This document shows, in pieces, positions 8,517 to 16,915 of a DNA stretch of 64,000 nt; the stretch's first letter is position 1; each line of letters starts with the position of its first letter. The position numbers and the translations under genes are program-made. The stretch spans positions 124,001 through 188,000 of the forward strand of contig JACKHT010000002.1 of assembly GCA_020638855.1 (NCBI GenBank). The letters run 5' to 3'. The stretch comes from Planctomycetota bacterium (GTDB lineage: Bacteria > Planctomycetota > UBA1135 > GCA-002686595). Under the pieces are notes generated by a model. That model was not told the origin of the DNA. It was given only the letters and a program-made list of their open reading frames with translations, and did no database searches.

Positions 8517-9875
8517 TCACTCGGGCGTCCCGAGCAGGGCACACAATTCCGCCTTCTTGGCCTCACATAGCGCCGCATCGCTGGCTTCCAGGTTGAGTCG
8601 CAGCAAGGGCTCGGTGTTCGATTGGCGCACGTTGAACCACCACCAGGAAGGATCGCCCAGGGCTCCGAACTCCACGGTGATTCCATCGAGCTCGTCCTGG
8701 CGGCCATCGGCGTAGCGCTGGCGCAGGTTGGCGATCGCTGCCTCCTTGTCTTCCACGTGGAAGTTGATTTCCCCGGTTGAATGGTACCGACGCAGATCCT
8801 CGACCAGGCTCGAGAAGGCCTTGCCCTGGTTGGAGGCACGGCTGAGCAGATTCAAGGCCGAAACCATGGCGATCACACCCGAGTCACAGACGTAGTTGTC
8901 CTTGAAGTAGAAGTGCCCCGAAAGCTCGCCGGCAAAGATCGCCCCGGTTTCGCGCATGGTCCCCTTGATGAAGGAATGGCCCACGCGATCCCGACGCGGC
9001 ACGCCTCCGGCCTGCGCGATGACTTCCTTGACCACCCAGGACGAGCGCAGGTCGTAGACCACCGTGGCCCCAGGCGAGCGTGCCAGGAAATCCCGCGCCA
9101 GCAGCGCGGTCATCAAATCGGCCGGAACGGTGTGGCCGCGTTCATCGACAAAGCAGCAACGATCGGCGTCCCCGTCGAAGCAAACACCGATCTGCGCTTG
9201 GGTGGCCAGCACGCGTTCGCGCACGGGGTCGAGGTTTTCTTCCTTGAGGGGGTTGGCCTCGTGGTTCGGAAAGGTCCCATCGGGCTCCATGAACAGGCGG
9301 TCGGCCTGGACACCGTGCAACCCCGGCAAAATGTGTGGCAGCGTGTAGCCTGCCATGCCATTGCTCGCGTCCAAAGCCAATCGAACCGGCCGATCCAGGT
9401 CGGCAAACGACAGCACGTGCGCCGCGTAGGCTTGCACCAAATCCAATTCGGTCAGCGAACCACGCTGCGCCACCGCGCCCGGATAGGGCTCGGAGCACAT
9501 GCGTTCGATGTCACCGATCCCGTTGGCGTAGGAAATCGGCGTGGCCCCTTTCCCGCACAATTTCATGCCGTTGTACTCGCCCGTGTTGTGGCTGGCGGTC
9601 ACGCACAGCCCCCCATCGACCGGCTGCGAGCCGATCGCAAAGTAGGTCATGGGCGTCGACGCCAACCCGATCGACACCACATCGCAGCCTGCATCCCGGA
9701 TGCCGTCGATCACGGCCTGGGTGATTTCGACCCCGTGGGTGCGCATGTCGCGGCCCACCAAGAGCCGCTTGGCCGAGAGCAAGCGCGCAAACGCGTGGCC
9801 GATCTTGCGGGCCAGATCGGGGTTGAGCTGGGTGGGGACGATGCCGCGGATGTCGTAGGCTTTGAAGATTCCCAT
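8517..9875 (-). CDS. manB: Phosphomannomutase/phosphoglucomutase
   Basis: It interconverts hexose 6-phosphate and 1-phosphate, feeding nucleotide-sugar synthesis. The 452-residue length is right for bacterial PMM/PGM. Signatures are KAYDIRG at the N-terminus, the phosphoserine loop VTASHN (S95), the metal-binding DGDADR (234-239) and the sugar-specificity loop GELSGHFYFKD. The start at 9875 (MGIFKAYD) is the canonical N-terminus; the frame is open further upstream but without family resemblance. Which hexose it prefers cannot be told. Window partners that could use its product include the glycosyltransferases at 1 and 47967. Confidence 0.93.
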   Translation of the reverse strand: MGIFKAYDIRGIVPTQLNPDLARKIGHAFARLLSAKRLLVGRDMRTHGVEITQAVIDGIRDAGCDVVSIGLASTPMTYFAIGSQPVDGGLCVTASHNTGEYNGMKLCGKGATPISYANGIGDIERMCSEPYPGAVAQRGSLTELDLVQAYAAHVLSFADLDRPVRLALDASNGMAGYTLPHILPGLHGVQADRLFMEPDGTFPNHEANPLKEENLDPVRERVLATQAQIGVCFDGDADRCCFVDERGHTVPADLMTALLARDFLARSPGATVVYDLRSSWVVKEVIAQAGGVPRRDRVGHSFIKGTMRETGAIFAGELSGHFYFKDNYVCDSGVIAMVSALNLLSRASNQGKAFSSLVEDLRRYHSTGEINFHVEDKEAAIANLRQRYADGRQDELDGITVEFGALGDPSWWWFNVRQSNTEPLLRLNLEASDAALCEAKKAELCALLGTPE

Positions 9876-9948
9876 AGGTTCTGCTGCGGATGCGGTTCGG
9901 GGCCGAGCAGCATACCCCAAACACGGCCCCGGCGGCGCCCACGGTCCC

Positions 9949-11007
9949 CTAGCCCGCCGCGCATTCCCGGGCCAGGGCCCGCAAAGCAGCGAGTAGCCGT
10001 TCGGCTTCCAGAGGGCCCACATCGCGGTGGGTCACGATGCGCAACCGCCTCGGCCCCATGCCGCTGACCCGTACCCCAGCCCCGGCCAAACGCTCGATCG
10101 CAGCCTGGGCAGCGGGCAATCCGGGGCCCAATCCGACCATCACCATGTTGGTTTCCACCAGCTCCGGCTCGACCTCGAGGCCTGCGACGTCCGCCAGGGA
10201 ATGCACAATGGATTGGGCCAGGGCGTGGTCTTGCTCCAGGTGCGCCAAGCCTTCTTCCAGCGCCAAGCGCCCCGCTTCGGCCAAATGTCCGGCTTGACGC
10301 ATCCAACCGCCCAACCGCTTGCGAACCAGTCGGGCCCGCTCGAGGAACGCCCCGTGGCCGGCGAGGACCGAACCGACCGGTGCTCCCAGCCCCTTGGACA
10401 AACACAGCGAAACCGAGGCAAAGGGCCGGCACCAGGTGCGCGCGTCGATGCCCGTACGGACGACGGCGTTGGCCAGCCGCGCCCCATCCAAATGCATGGG
10501 GATGCCCGCCCCCTGGGCGACTTCGGCGATGGCCTCGACCGACGCCAAAGGCACGATTCGCCCGCCAGCCATGTTGTGGGTCTGCTCCATGCAAATCAGG
10601 GCGGTCTTGGGGCAATGGATGAAGTTTGGGCGCAAGACTCCGACCAAGTCTTCCGCGGACATGCTGCCCTCGAGACCCCCGAGGGTCATGGTCTGCAGCC
10701 CATGCAAAGCACCCGCGGACCCCGCTTCAAAGGTGGTCACGTGGGCAAAACGCTGCACGACGATCTCATCGCCGGGTCGGGTGTGGGCCCCCAAAGCGAT
10801 TTGGTTGGCCATCGTGCCCGAAGGAACAAACAGCGCGCCTTCCTTACCCAACCAATCGGCCGCGAGCCGTTCGAGTCGGGCAACGCTAGGGTCCCCATCG
10901 AGCACGTCGTCGCCCACTTCCGCCTGGGCCATGGCTTGGCGCATGGCCGGGGTGGGCTGAGTGACCGTGTCACTGCGGAAGTCGGCGATTCGTTGGGTGG
11001 TCTGCAT
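9949..11007 (-). CDS. ltaE: Low-specificity L-threonine aldolase
   Basis: It is a PLP enzyme that cleaves threonine or allo-threonine to glycine and acetaldehyde. The 352-residue protein has the N-terminal FRSDTVTQPTPAM motif, FVPSGTMANQ, the cofactor-binding LDGARLAN (173-180) and the Schiff-base lysine K205 in LCLSKGLGAPVGS. Length and motif order match fold-type I threonine aldolases well. It precedes the phosphomannomutase gene by 73 nt on the same strand, which may be co-transcription without functional linkage. It is divergent from the FUN14-like gene at 11194. Confidence 0.92.
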   Translation of the reverse strand: MQTTQRIADFRSDTVTQPTPAMRQAMAQAEVGDDVLDGDPSVARLERLAADWLGKEGALFVPSGTMANQIALGAHTRPGDEIVVQRFAHVTTFEAGSAGALHGLQTMTLGGLEGSMSAEDLVGVLRPNFIHCPKTALICMEQTHNMAGGRIVPLASVEAIAEVAQGAGIPMHLDGARLANAVVRTGIDARTWCRPFASVSLCLSKGLGAPVGSVLAGHGAFLERARLVRKRLGGWMRQAGHLAEAGRLALEEGLAHLEQDHALAQSIVHSLADVAGLEVEPELVETNMVMVGLGPGLPAAQAAIERLAGAGVRVSGMGPRRLRIVTHRDVGPLEAERLLAALRALARECAAG

Positions 11008-11193
11008 GGCGGAAGGCCCAGGATAGCCGAGACCCCAGGCCCATGCCTTCCCGTTCCCCCATCTACCGTAGGCGAACGATCGCTTCCGGTCCCAGTTGCC
11101 AGCAGAGATCCTCGGCGCGGCCCCCGCTCCAAGCTAGAATCTGACTTCGTCCCGGCCCCGAAGCGCGGCCCCGCATTCCTCGCGGCAGCTCCT

Positions 11194-11661
11194 ATGAAGT
11201 TCCTCCAAACCCTCTTCCGCACCGGTTTCACCGAACTTTCGCTGACCAAGAAATGGCTCCTGAGGCTCGCATTGTCGGGTTTGGTGGTGGGCGGCGCGTT
11301 CCAAGCCTGGTCGCTCTGGGGGGACGCCGCCGGCGGCGAAGGCTACTCGCTGACCGCCTTCCGTTCGGGCCTTGGCTTTGTGGCGGGCTTCCTGATCGGC
11401 GTCGCGGCCCGGATCTTCTTCAAGGTCACCGCGCTGGTTGGCTTGGGCTTGGCAGTGCTCGGCTACGGCCTCCAGAAACTGGGCGTGATCGACTTGCCCT
11501 GGGATTCGTTGGGGGACGTCGTCCATGCCTTCGGCAGTGCGGTGCAACACAACACCGACCGCTTCCAGGACTTCCTGACCAGCTACCTGCCCGCAGGTCT
11601 TACCAGCTTTCTAGGGCTCGGAAGCGGCGTCACCCAAAAACCGCGCTTCGACGAAGACTGA
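11194..11661 (+). CDS. FUN14-like small membrane protein
   Basis: The 155-residue protein has a basic amphipathic N-terminus (FTELSLTKKWLLRLALSG) and about three hydrophobic segments. The central SGLGFVAGFLIGVAARIFFK and following GLGLAVLGYGLQKLGVIDL match the FUN14 pattern: a GxxxGF-type glycine-zipper helix, a conserved K/R, and a second helix ending before a short amphipathic segment. Eukaryotic FUNDC1 is a mitophagy receptor; bacterial members have no settled function. The ATG at 11194 is the first that gives a plausible inner-membrane protein. It converges on the metallopeptidase gene across a 50-nt gap filled by short tandem repeats. Confidence 0.65.
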   Translation: MKFLQTLFRTGFTELSLTKKWLLRLALSGLVVGGAFQAWSLWGDAAGGEGYSLTAFRSGLGFVAGFLIGVAARIFFKVTALVGLGLAVLGYGLQKLGVIDLPWDSLGDVVHAFGSAVQHNTDRFQDFLTSYLPAGLTSFLGLGSGVTQKPRFDED

Positions 11662-11682
11662 GCCCGCAGCGCTCCCGCACGA

Positions 11683-11724
11683 TCTAAAGGTCGCGGTCTA
11701 AAGGTCGCGGTCTAAAGGTCGCGG
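11683..11724. repeat. Three tandem copies of a 14-bp unit spanning a stop codon
   Basis: The unit TCTAAAGGTCGCGG occurs three times head to tail at 11683-11696, 11697-11710 and 11711-11724. The third copy contains the last codons and TAG stop of the minus-strand metallopeptidase; the other two lie just downstream of it. Because 14 is not a multiple of three, each added copy changes frame, but translation ends at the first stop, so the array is silent for the protein. Confidence 0.9.
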
Positions 11725-12584
11725 TCCGAGACCTCAAACAAATCCTTCATGCGGGCCGCATCGCCGGTGGTGTACCCCAGCCGGAACCAGCGCACGCGCT
11801 GGGCGCCGGTCCCGTGGGTGAAGGTTTCGGCCGATCCGACCCTACCGGTGGCGCGTTTCTGCAAGACATCGTCGCCAATCTGGCTGGCTGCGCCCAGGGC
11901 CTCCTCCACGTCGCCAGGCTCCAGGTAGCCGCGGGCTTCCGCATGATGGGCAAACACCCCTGCCAAGAAGTCGGCTTGCAACTCGAGCCGCACAGACAAC
12001 GCGTTGGCTTGCGCCTCGCTGGCACCTTGTTGTTCTTGGTGGACCTTTTGCGAGTAGCCCGTGAGCTTTTGGACGTGGTGACCCACCTCGTGGGCGATCA
12101 CGTACGCCCGCGCAAAGTCGCCCTTGGCGCCGAGCTTCTGCTCGAGCAGCTCGAAGAACCCCAGCTCAAGGTACACGGTTTGGTCCCCGGGGCAATAGAA
12201 GGGCCCCACGGCTGCACTCTGATCGCCGCAGGCGGTCCGGATGCTGCCGTCAAAGACCTTCATGGCGGGTTCCACGTACTCTTGGCCGCCTTCGGCAAAG
12301 ACCTGATGCCAAATGTCCTCGGTGTCCTTGAGCACCACCGAGCTGAAGGCCAGCAACGCCGCCTGCTCAGGATCGTCTGGGGTGGTTGCTCCCGAATGCT
12401 CCGCCCGCGATCCACCCTGTACCTGGTTGGCCACATCCAAGAGCGGGGTGAGGTCCTTGCCGGTCAACAGCGCGATCAGCGCCACCACCACCGCCAACAG
12501 ACCGCCCCCGACGGCGACCTGCTTGCCCCTCCCGGTGCGGACGTCCTGTACGTTGTCACTTGCTGCGCGTCCTTGCCACTTCAT
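11712..12584 (-). CDS. Neutral zinc metallopeptidase, YpfJ/KPN_02809 family
   Basis: The 290-residue protein starts with the family hallmark MKWQGRAASDNVQDVR. A membrane anchor follows (about 24-41) and then a periplasmic peptidase-like domain with the zinc motif HEVGH at 165-169 (inside AYVIAHEVGHHVQ). A third ligand region is likely ELQADFLAGV. Substrates of this family are not established. The start at 12584 is fixed by the conserved N-terminus. The C-terminus DLFEVSDRDL falls inside a 14-bp tandem repeat. The gene is divergent from the UDP-glucuronate decarboxylase gene at 12867. Confidence 0.9.
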   Translation of the reverse strand: MKWQGRAASDNVQDVRTGRGKQVAVGGGLLAVVVALIALLTGKDLTPLLDVANQVQGGSRAEHSGATTPDDPEQAALLAFSSVVLKDTEDIWHQVFAEGGQEYVEPAMKVFDGSIRTACGDQSAAVGPFYCPGDQTVYLELGFFELLEQKLGAKGDFARAYVIAHEVGHHVQKLTGYSQKVHQEQQGASEAQANALSVRLELQADFLAGVFAHHAEARGYLEPGDVEEALGAASQIGDDVLQKRATGRVGSAETFTHGTGAQRVRWFRLGYTTGDAARMKDLFEVSDRDL

Positions 12585-12691
12585 GTACGTTGCTCCAACC
12601 CTGGGGAAAACGGAGGGATCCACCCCCCTTGGCGGGTATCCCAACCTGCCCGGAGGCCAGGCGCAAGTCGCCAGTCCCACCCACCGCGCAG

Positions 12692-12708
12692 CTGACACGG
12701 ATTGTCAG
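12692..12708. promoter_or_regulatory. 17-bp dyad in the divergent 12585-12866 intergenic region
   Basis: CTGACA and TGTCAG flank a 5-nt spacer. The dyad lies between two divergent genes and could be an operator or a leader hairpin. The same 282-nt gap holds two direct copies of CCCGATCCGGG near 12747-12774. No promoter could be assigned with confidence. Confidence 0.3.
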
Positions 12709-12866
12709 AAAGCTTCCTGTCCGGGGTCGTGCGGCAGCGCGGTCCCGATCCGGGCTCGACCCGATCCGGGGTAGTACCCCACCGTTTGGCCCCCCATTCC
12801 TGGACCCGGGACCCTGCCCCGGGCTAGGATGCCACGGGGCAGCCAAGTCGCCGCCTCGCACTACTT

Positions 12867-13838
12867 ATGACGAGACTCAGAATCTTGGTGACGGGGGGAG
12901 CCGGCTTCGTGGGAGCCCACCTGTGCCGTCGTTTGCTTGCCCAAGGTCACGACGTGATCTGCCTGGACAACTTTTTCACCAGCCAAAAGAGCGCGGTGGC
13001 GGAATTCGTGGGCAACCCGAACTTCGAGTTGATCCGGCACGACATCACCCACCCGATTTGGCTAGAGGTCGACCAGTGCTACAACCTAGCTTGCCCGGCC
13101 TCGCCGGTGCACTACTGGCACAACCCGATCAAGACCATCAAGACCTCGGTCTTGGGCGCCATCAACGTGCTGGGCATGGCCAAGCGCACCAACGCGCGGG
13201 TCCTGCAAGCTTCAACCAGCGAAGTCTACGGCGACCCTGCGATCAGCCCGCAGCCCGAAAGCTACCACGGCGATGTGAACCCGATCGGGGTGCGCTCGTG
13301 CTACGACGAGGGCAAGCGCTGCGCCGAAGCGCTGTTCTTCGACTACCACCGGGCCCACAACGTGGACATCCGTGTCGTGCGGATTTTCAACACCTATGGC
13401 CCAGGGATGCACCCCTACGACGGCCGCGTGGTGAGCAACTTCATCCTGCAAGCCCTCGCCGGTGAGGACATCGAAGTCCACGGCGATGGCAGCCAAACCC
13501 GCTCGTTCTGCTACGTGGACGATTTGGTGCGCGGACTGATGGCCATGATGAACGGGCCCGCGGGCTTCGTCGGCCCGGTCAACCTAGGCAACCCCTCGGA
13601 GTTGTCGATGGTCCAGCTCGCCGAAGAGATCATCCGCCGCACAAACTCCAAGTCCAAGCTGCGCTTCACCCCCGCGCGCTCGGACGACCCGCACCAACGC
13701 TGCCCCGACATCACTTTGGCCAAGTCCAAGTTGGCCTGGGAACCCACCATTTCCCTCGCGGAAGGGCTGGACAAGACGATCGACTACTTCGCGAAGCTTG
13801 ACCTGTCGCTGTACAAGCACCCCACCCAACGGGTCTAG
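12867..13838 (+). CDS. uxs: UDP-glucuronate decarboxylase (UDP-xylose synthase)
   Basis: It is an NAD-dependent extended SDR that converts UDP-glucuronate to UDP-xylose. The 323-residue protein has the Rossmann motif GGAGFVG (10-16), the catalytic serine/threonine in STSEVYGDP, YDEGK (Y146, K150) and the UXS-type stretch RIFNTYGPGMHPYDGRVV. The phrase LACPASPVHYWHNP is also characteristic of UXS. It supplies a pentose donor for surface glycans. Its TAG shares the bases CTAG (13835-13838) with the stop of the convergent DinB-like gene, so the two coding regions overlap by 4 nt at their 3' ends. Confidence 0.93.
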   Translation: MTRLRILVTGGAGFVGAHLCRRLLAQGHDVICLDNFFTSQKSAVAEFVGNPNFELIRHDITHPIWLEVDQCYNLACPASPVHYWHNPIKTIKTSVLGAINVLGMAKRTNARVLQASTSEVYGDPAISPQPESYHGDVNPIGVRSCYDEGKRCAEALFFDYHRAHNVDIRVVRIFNTYGPGMHPYDGRVVSNFILQALAGEDIEVHGDGSQTRSFCYVDDLVRGLMAMMNGPAGFVGPVNLGNPSELSMVQLAEEIIRRTNSKSKLRFTPARSDDPHQRCPDITLAKSKLAWEPTISLAEGLDKTIDYFAKLDLSLYKHPTQRV

Positions 13839-14326
13839 GCGCGCGCACCGGGGCCGCCCGCCTGGGCGAGCCACCGGCGCATTTGGTGCGTGTGACGCAT
13901 CGGGTGCAGCACCGCGTGCTCCAGCATGGCATCGATGCAATAGGGTACGCCCCAGCGCGATTCGTAGGCCGGTCGGTAGAACGCCTCTTCCTCCACTCCC
14001 GCCAGGGGCGCGCGCCAGCCCATCAGCAGGTGTTCCAAGTACCCATCGGCCTCCGCAGCGATGCGATCCAGCGCAGGGGCGGGTGCCAACCCAGGATCGG
14101 GCAAGCCCAACACCTCGCACATCCAGCGCATGTAGCCCGCCGCGCAACCCAAGGTGTGCCGCAGGATGTGATCCCAGCTCGCGTAATCCGGGTCGAGGCT
14201 TTCGGGCAGGGGACACTCCCCGCCCGACGCTTCGCGCCAAACCGGCAAGAACTCGCGCAAGTGCTGCTCATGCAGCTCGACCAACGCGCGCGCTCCGCCA
14301 TATCGATACTCCAAGGAATTGCTCAT
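13835..14326 (-). CDS. DinB-like four-helix-bundle protein
   Basis: The 163-residue protein carries three histidine-rich helix motifs, WDHILRH in the first half and LEHAVLHPMRHTHQM near the C-terminus, the pattern of the DinB/YfiT-like putative metal-dependent hydrolase superfamily. The aromatic, acidic composition and length fit that group. Members include thiol-dependent transferases (bacillithiol, mycothiol) and many unknowns, so function is open. The ATG at 14326 (MSNSLEYR) is 43 nt downstream of the aminotransferase stop, suggesting co-transcription. Its stop overlaps that of the uxs gene. Confidence 0.65.
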   Translation of the reverse strand: MSNSLEYRYGGARALVELHEQHLREFLPVWREASGGECPLPESLDPDYASWDHILRHTLGCAAGYMRWMCEVLGLPDPGLAPAPALDRIAAEADGYLEHLLMGWRAPLAGVEEEAFYRPAYESRWGVPYCIDAMLEHAVLHPMRHTHQMRRWLAQAGGPGARA

Positions 14327-14369
14327 GGGCGCAGGGTCGCTCGATCGGCGCACGAACCGTGGGGCGGAA

Positions 14370-15551
14370 TCAGGCGAGGTACTCGCGCACCCGGCGCAAG
14401 CCCTCTTGGATGTTCTCCACGCTGTTCGCGTAGCTGAAGCGCAGGTAGCCTTCGCCCATGGCACCGAAGGCCGTGCCGGACAGACAAGCCACTCCGGCTT
14501 CGTTCAGCAACCCGTTTTCTAGGGCCTGGGACTTGCGACCCGTGCCGGTGATGTTGGGGAAGGCGTAGAAGGCGCCCTTGGGCATGACGCAGCTCACGCC
14601 CGGAATGGCGTTGAGTTCGCGGTGCATGACATGCCGGCGCTCGTCAAACGCGCGCAGCATTTGATCGACGCTGTCTTGGGGGCCGCGCAGGGCTTCGATG
14701 GCAGCCACTTGGGTGGCCGCGTTGGCGCAGGAAACCGAGTTGATTTGCAACCGCTCGGCGTGTTTGACCAGGTTCTTCGGCCAAACGCCATAGCCCAACC
14801 GCCAGCCGGTCATGGCGTAGGTCTTGCTCCAGCCGTCCAGCAAGATCGAACGGTCGGCCACCGAGGGATACTGCAGGATCGAAACGTGTTCCGCTCCGTC
14901 GTACAGCTGTCGCGAATAGATTTCGTCGCACAGGATGGTGACGTGGGGATGCTGCTCCAGACCCCGCACGAGCTTGTCCATTTCGCTGCGCTCGACGATG
15001 CCGCCGGTCGGGTTGGCCGGCGTGTTCAGGATCAACAGGCGCGTGGCCGGGGTGATCTTGGCCAGAACCTTGTCCGCGTCGAACGAAAACCCGCTTTCCT
15101 CGCTCAGTTCGATCGGCACCGCCTTGGCACCCGACCAACGGATCAGCGACTCGTAAATCGGGAAACCGGGGTTCGGATACATGATCTCCGCGCCCGGCTC
15201 ACCGAACATGAGGATCGCGTAGAACATGGTCGGCTTGCCCCCCGGGACGATCAGCACCTGGTCCGGGTGGACCTCGGCGTTGCGCCGCAGGGCGATGTCC
15301 TCCACAACCGCTTCGCGCAGTTCGAGCAAACCATTGGCGGGGGTGTATTTGTGCCATCCATCGCGCAGGGCCTTTTCGCCCGCCGCCACGATGTTGGGCG
15401 GCGTGGTGAAATCGGGGGCGCCAATGTGCAAGTGCACAATGTCTTTCCCCTGGGCTTCGAGGGCCTTGGCCTTCGCAAAGACTTCGAATGCGGTTTCCGT
15501 TCCCAGCGAAAGCATGCGCTGGGCCAAGGGGGTGACGGTGGAGGTTGCCAT
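14370..15551 (-). CDS. PLP-dependent aminotransferase, class I (aspartate-type)
   Basis: The 393-residue fold-type I aminotransferase carries IGAPDFTTPPNI near the N-terminus, the MYPNPGFPIYES region, NTPANPTGG (substrate/PLP binding), CDEIYSRQLYDG and the PLP lysine in DGWSKTYAMTGWRLGYG. The overall pattern suits the aspartate/aromatic aminotransferase subgroup common in thermophiles and planctomycetes; the exact amino donor is not set by sequence. The start at 15551 (MATSTVTPLAQRM) is chosen over an upstream in-frame ATG because that extension lacks family character. It is divergent from the iron-transport operon. Confidence 0.9.
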   Translation of the reverse strand: MATSTVTPLAQRMLSLGTETAFEVFAKAKALEAQGKDIVHLHIGAPDFTTPPNIVAAGEKALRDGWHKYTPANGLLELREAVVEDIALRRNAEVHPDQVLIVPGGKPTMFYAILMFGEPGAEIMYPNPGFPIYESLIRWSGAKAVPIELSEESGFSFDADKVLAKITPATRLLILNTPANPTGGIVERSEMDKLVRGLEQHPHVTILCDEIYSRQLYDGAEHVSILQYPSVADRSILLDGWSKTYAMTGWRLGYGVWPKNLVKHAERLQINSVSCANAATQVAAIEALRGPQDSVDQMLRAFDERRHVMHRELNAIPGVSCVMPKGAFYAFPNITGTGRKSQALENGLLNEAGVACLSGTAFGAMGEGYLRFSYANSVENIQEGLRRVREYLA

Positions 15552-15643
15552 GGGGTAGGAACGTTTGGCCAGGACAGGGGCGCGCTGGCCCCCATGCGAA
15601 GGGCCCATGGTAGCGCCCCAGGCCCAAGAGTCCGCCCCAGGTC

Positions 15644-15663
15644 TGGGCAAATTGTTTTGCCCA
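15644..15663. promoter_or_regulatory. 20-bp dyad, candidate operator upstream of the iron-type ABC operon
   Basis: TGGGCAAA and TTTGCCCA are perfect reverse complements around a 4-nt spacer (TTGT). It is one of the few A/T-containing islands in the 293-nt gap between the divergent aminotransferase and the ABC transporter operon. Geometry fits a dimeric repressor. The sequence does not look like a classic Fur box, so the regulator is unknown. Confidence 0.4.
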
Positions 15664-15687
15664 TGATTCGAGCGACTCCCCCATGCA

Positions 15688-15715
15688 ACCCCGCCTATTG
15701 CGGTCCAGGCGGGGT
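15688..15715. other. 8-bp hairpin in the divergent intergenic region
   Basis: ACCCCGCC (15688-15695) pairs with GGCGGGGT (15708-15715) across 12 nt. It lies 130 nt before the ABC operon start and could be a leader structure or simply GC-rich sequence. Confidence 0.3.
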
Positions 15716-15844
15716 GCGCCGCAGGCTCGCGTCACGGGGGCGAAACGAGCCCTGACCCCCTGTGGTGAGCGCGGGTACGGAGCTTTCCGAGCCCAAAAGA
15801 AAAGCCGTTCCCTTCGATCCAGGGGGGACTACGCTAGGCGCCCC

Positions 15845-16912
15845 ATGCACAAAATCAATAGGACCACACGCTCGCTACGCCGCCTCACCCTGTGGCTATT
15901 GGCTGCCAGTCCGCTTCTGACGGCCTGCTCCAAGGACCCCGACTTGGTGGTCTACGTTTCGCTCGACATGGAGTTCTCGGCTCCCTTGATCGCCGAGTTC
16001 GAGGCCGAGACCGGGCTCAAAGTTCGTGCCGAGTACGACACCGAAGCCAGCAAGACGGTCGGGCTCGTCCGGCGCATCGTCGAAGAGGCCAAGAACCCGC
16101 GCTGCGATGTGTTCTGGAACAACGAGATTGCCCAGACGGTCAATCTCGCGCACCTCGGGCACTTGACCCCCTACGACTCCCCGGTCGCAGCCGACATCCC
16201 TGCGGAATTCCGCGACCCCGACCGCCGCTGGACCGGATTTGGGGCCCGGGCACGGATCCTGATCGTCAACACGGAACTGGTCCCCGATCCGAGCGAGATC
16301 GATTCGATGTGGGACCTGCTCGACCCCAAGTGGCGTGGTCAGGCATGCATTGCCAGGCCCTTGACGGGCACCACCTTGACCCACGCGGCCGCCCTCTATC
16401 TGGCACTGGGCAACGAACGGGCCGAGGAGTACTTGGGCGCCATCGCCAAGGGCCAACACCTGGAACCGCCGGTGGTCAACGTGGCCTCCTCCAACGGCCA
16501 AACCGCGCGGCTGGTGCGCGAAGGCGTGCTGGCGTTCGGCTGGACCGACACCGATGACTTCGCCGTGGCCAAAGCCACCGGTGCGCCGGTCATCGCGGTG
16601 TACCCGGACCAAAAGCCGGGCCCGGGCGGCGAGCCACCGCTCGGGACCCTGCTGATCCCCAACACGGTTTGCATCCCCAAGGGGGCCCCGCACCTCGAAT
16701 CGGCCAAACGCTTCGTCGATTGGGTGCTCTCGCGCAAGATGGAAGAGCGCCTCGCCTTTTCCAAGTCCGCACAGATTCCCGTGCGCCCGGATGTCCCGCG
16801 TCCCGACTCCGTACGCAGCGATTTCGTGCACATGCAGATCAGCTACGTGGCGCTAGGCCAACAAATCGCGAATCGCACCCAGCGCATGCAAGCCATGTTC
16901 CTCGACCAATAG
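15845..16912 (+). CDS. Iron(III)-type ABC transporter substrate-binding lipoprotein
   Basis: The 355-residue protein is a lipoprotein (LLTAC, acceptor C28) of the FbpA/FutA family, which binds ferric iron or small chelates in the periplasm. The N-terminal DLVVYVSLDMEFSAPLIAEF and EAETGLKVRAEY, the middle VFWNNEIAQT and TGTTLTHAAALYLALG and the C-terminal SAKRFVDWVLS follow the family pattern. Iron specificity usually depends on clustered tyrosines; here the tyrosine pattern is not clear, so phosphonate, thiamine-like or other ligands remain possible. It is the first gene of a five-gene operon; the permease starts 3 nt after its stop. Confidence 0.85.
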   Translation: MHKINRTTRSLRRLTLWLLAASPLLTACSKDPDLVVYVSLDMEFSAPLIAEFEAETGLKVRAEYDTEASKTVGLVRRIVEEAKNPRCDVFWNNEIAQTVNLAHLGHLTPYDSPVAADIPAEFRDPDRRWTGFGARARILIVNTELVPDPSEIDSMWDLLDPKWRGQACIARPLTGTTLTHAAALYLALGNERAEEYLGAIAKGQHLEPPVVNVASSNGQTARLVREGVLAFGWTDTDDFAVAKATGAPVIAVYPDQKPGPGGEPPLGTLLIPNTVCIPKGAPHLESAKRFVDWVLSRKMEERLAFSKSAQIPVRPDVPRPDSVRSDFVHMQISYVALGQQIANRTQRMQAMFLDQ

Positions 16913-16915
16913 ACC

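Noticed and set aside
10027..11193. Long N-terminal extension of the FUN14-like frame
   Set aside because: It overlaps the threonine aldolase gene on the other strand and has no protein-like character before the ATG at 11194.
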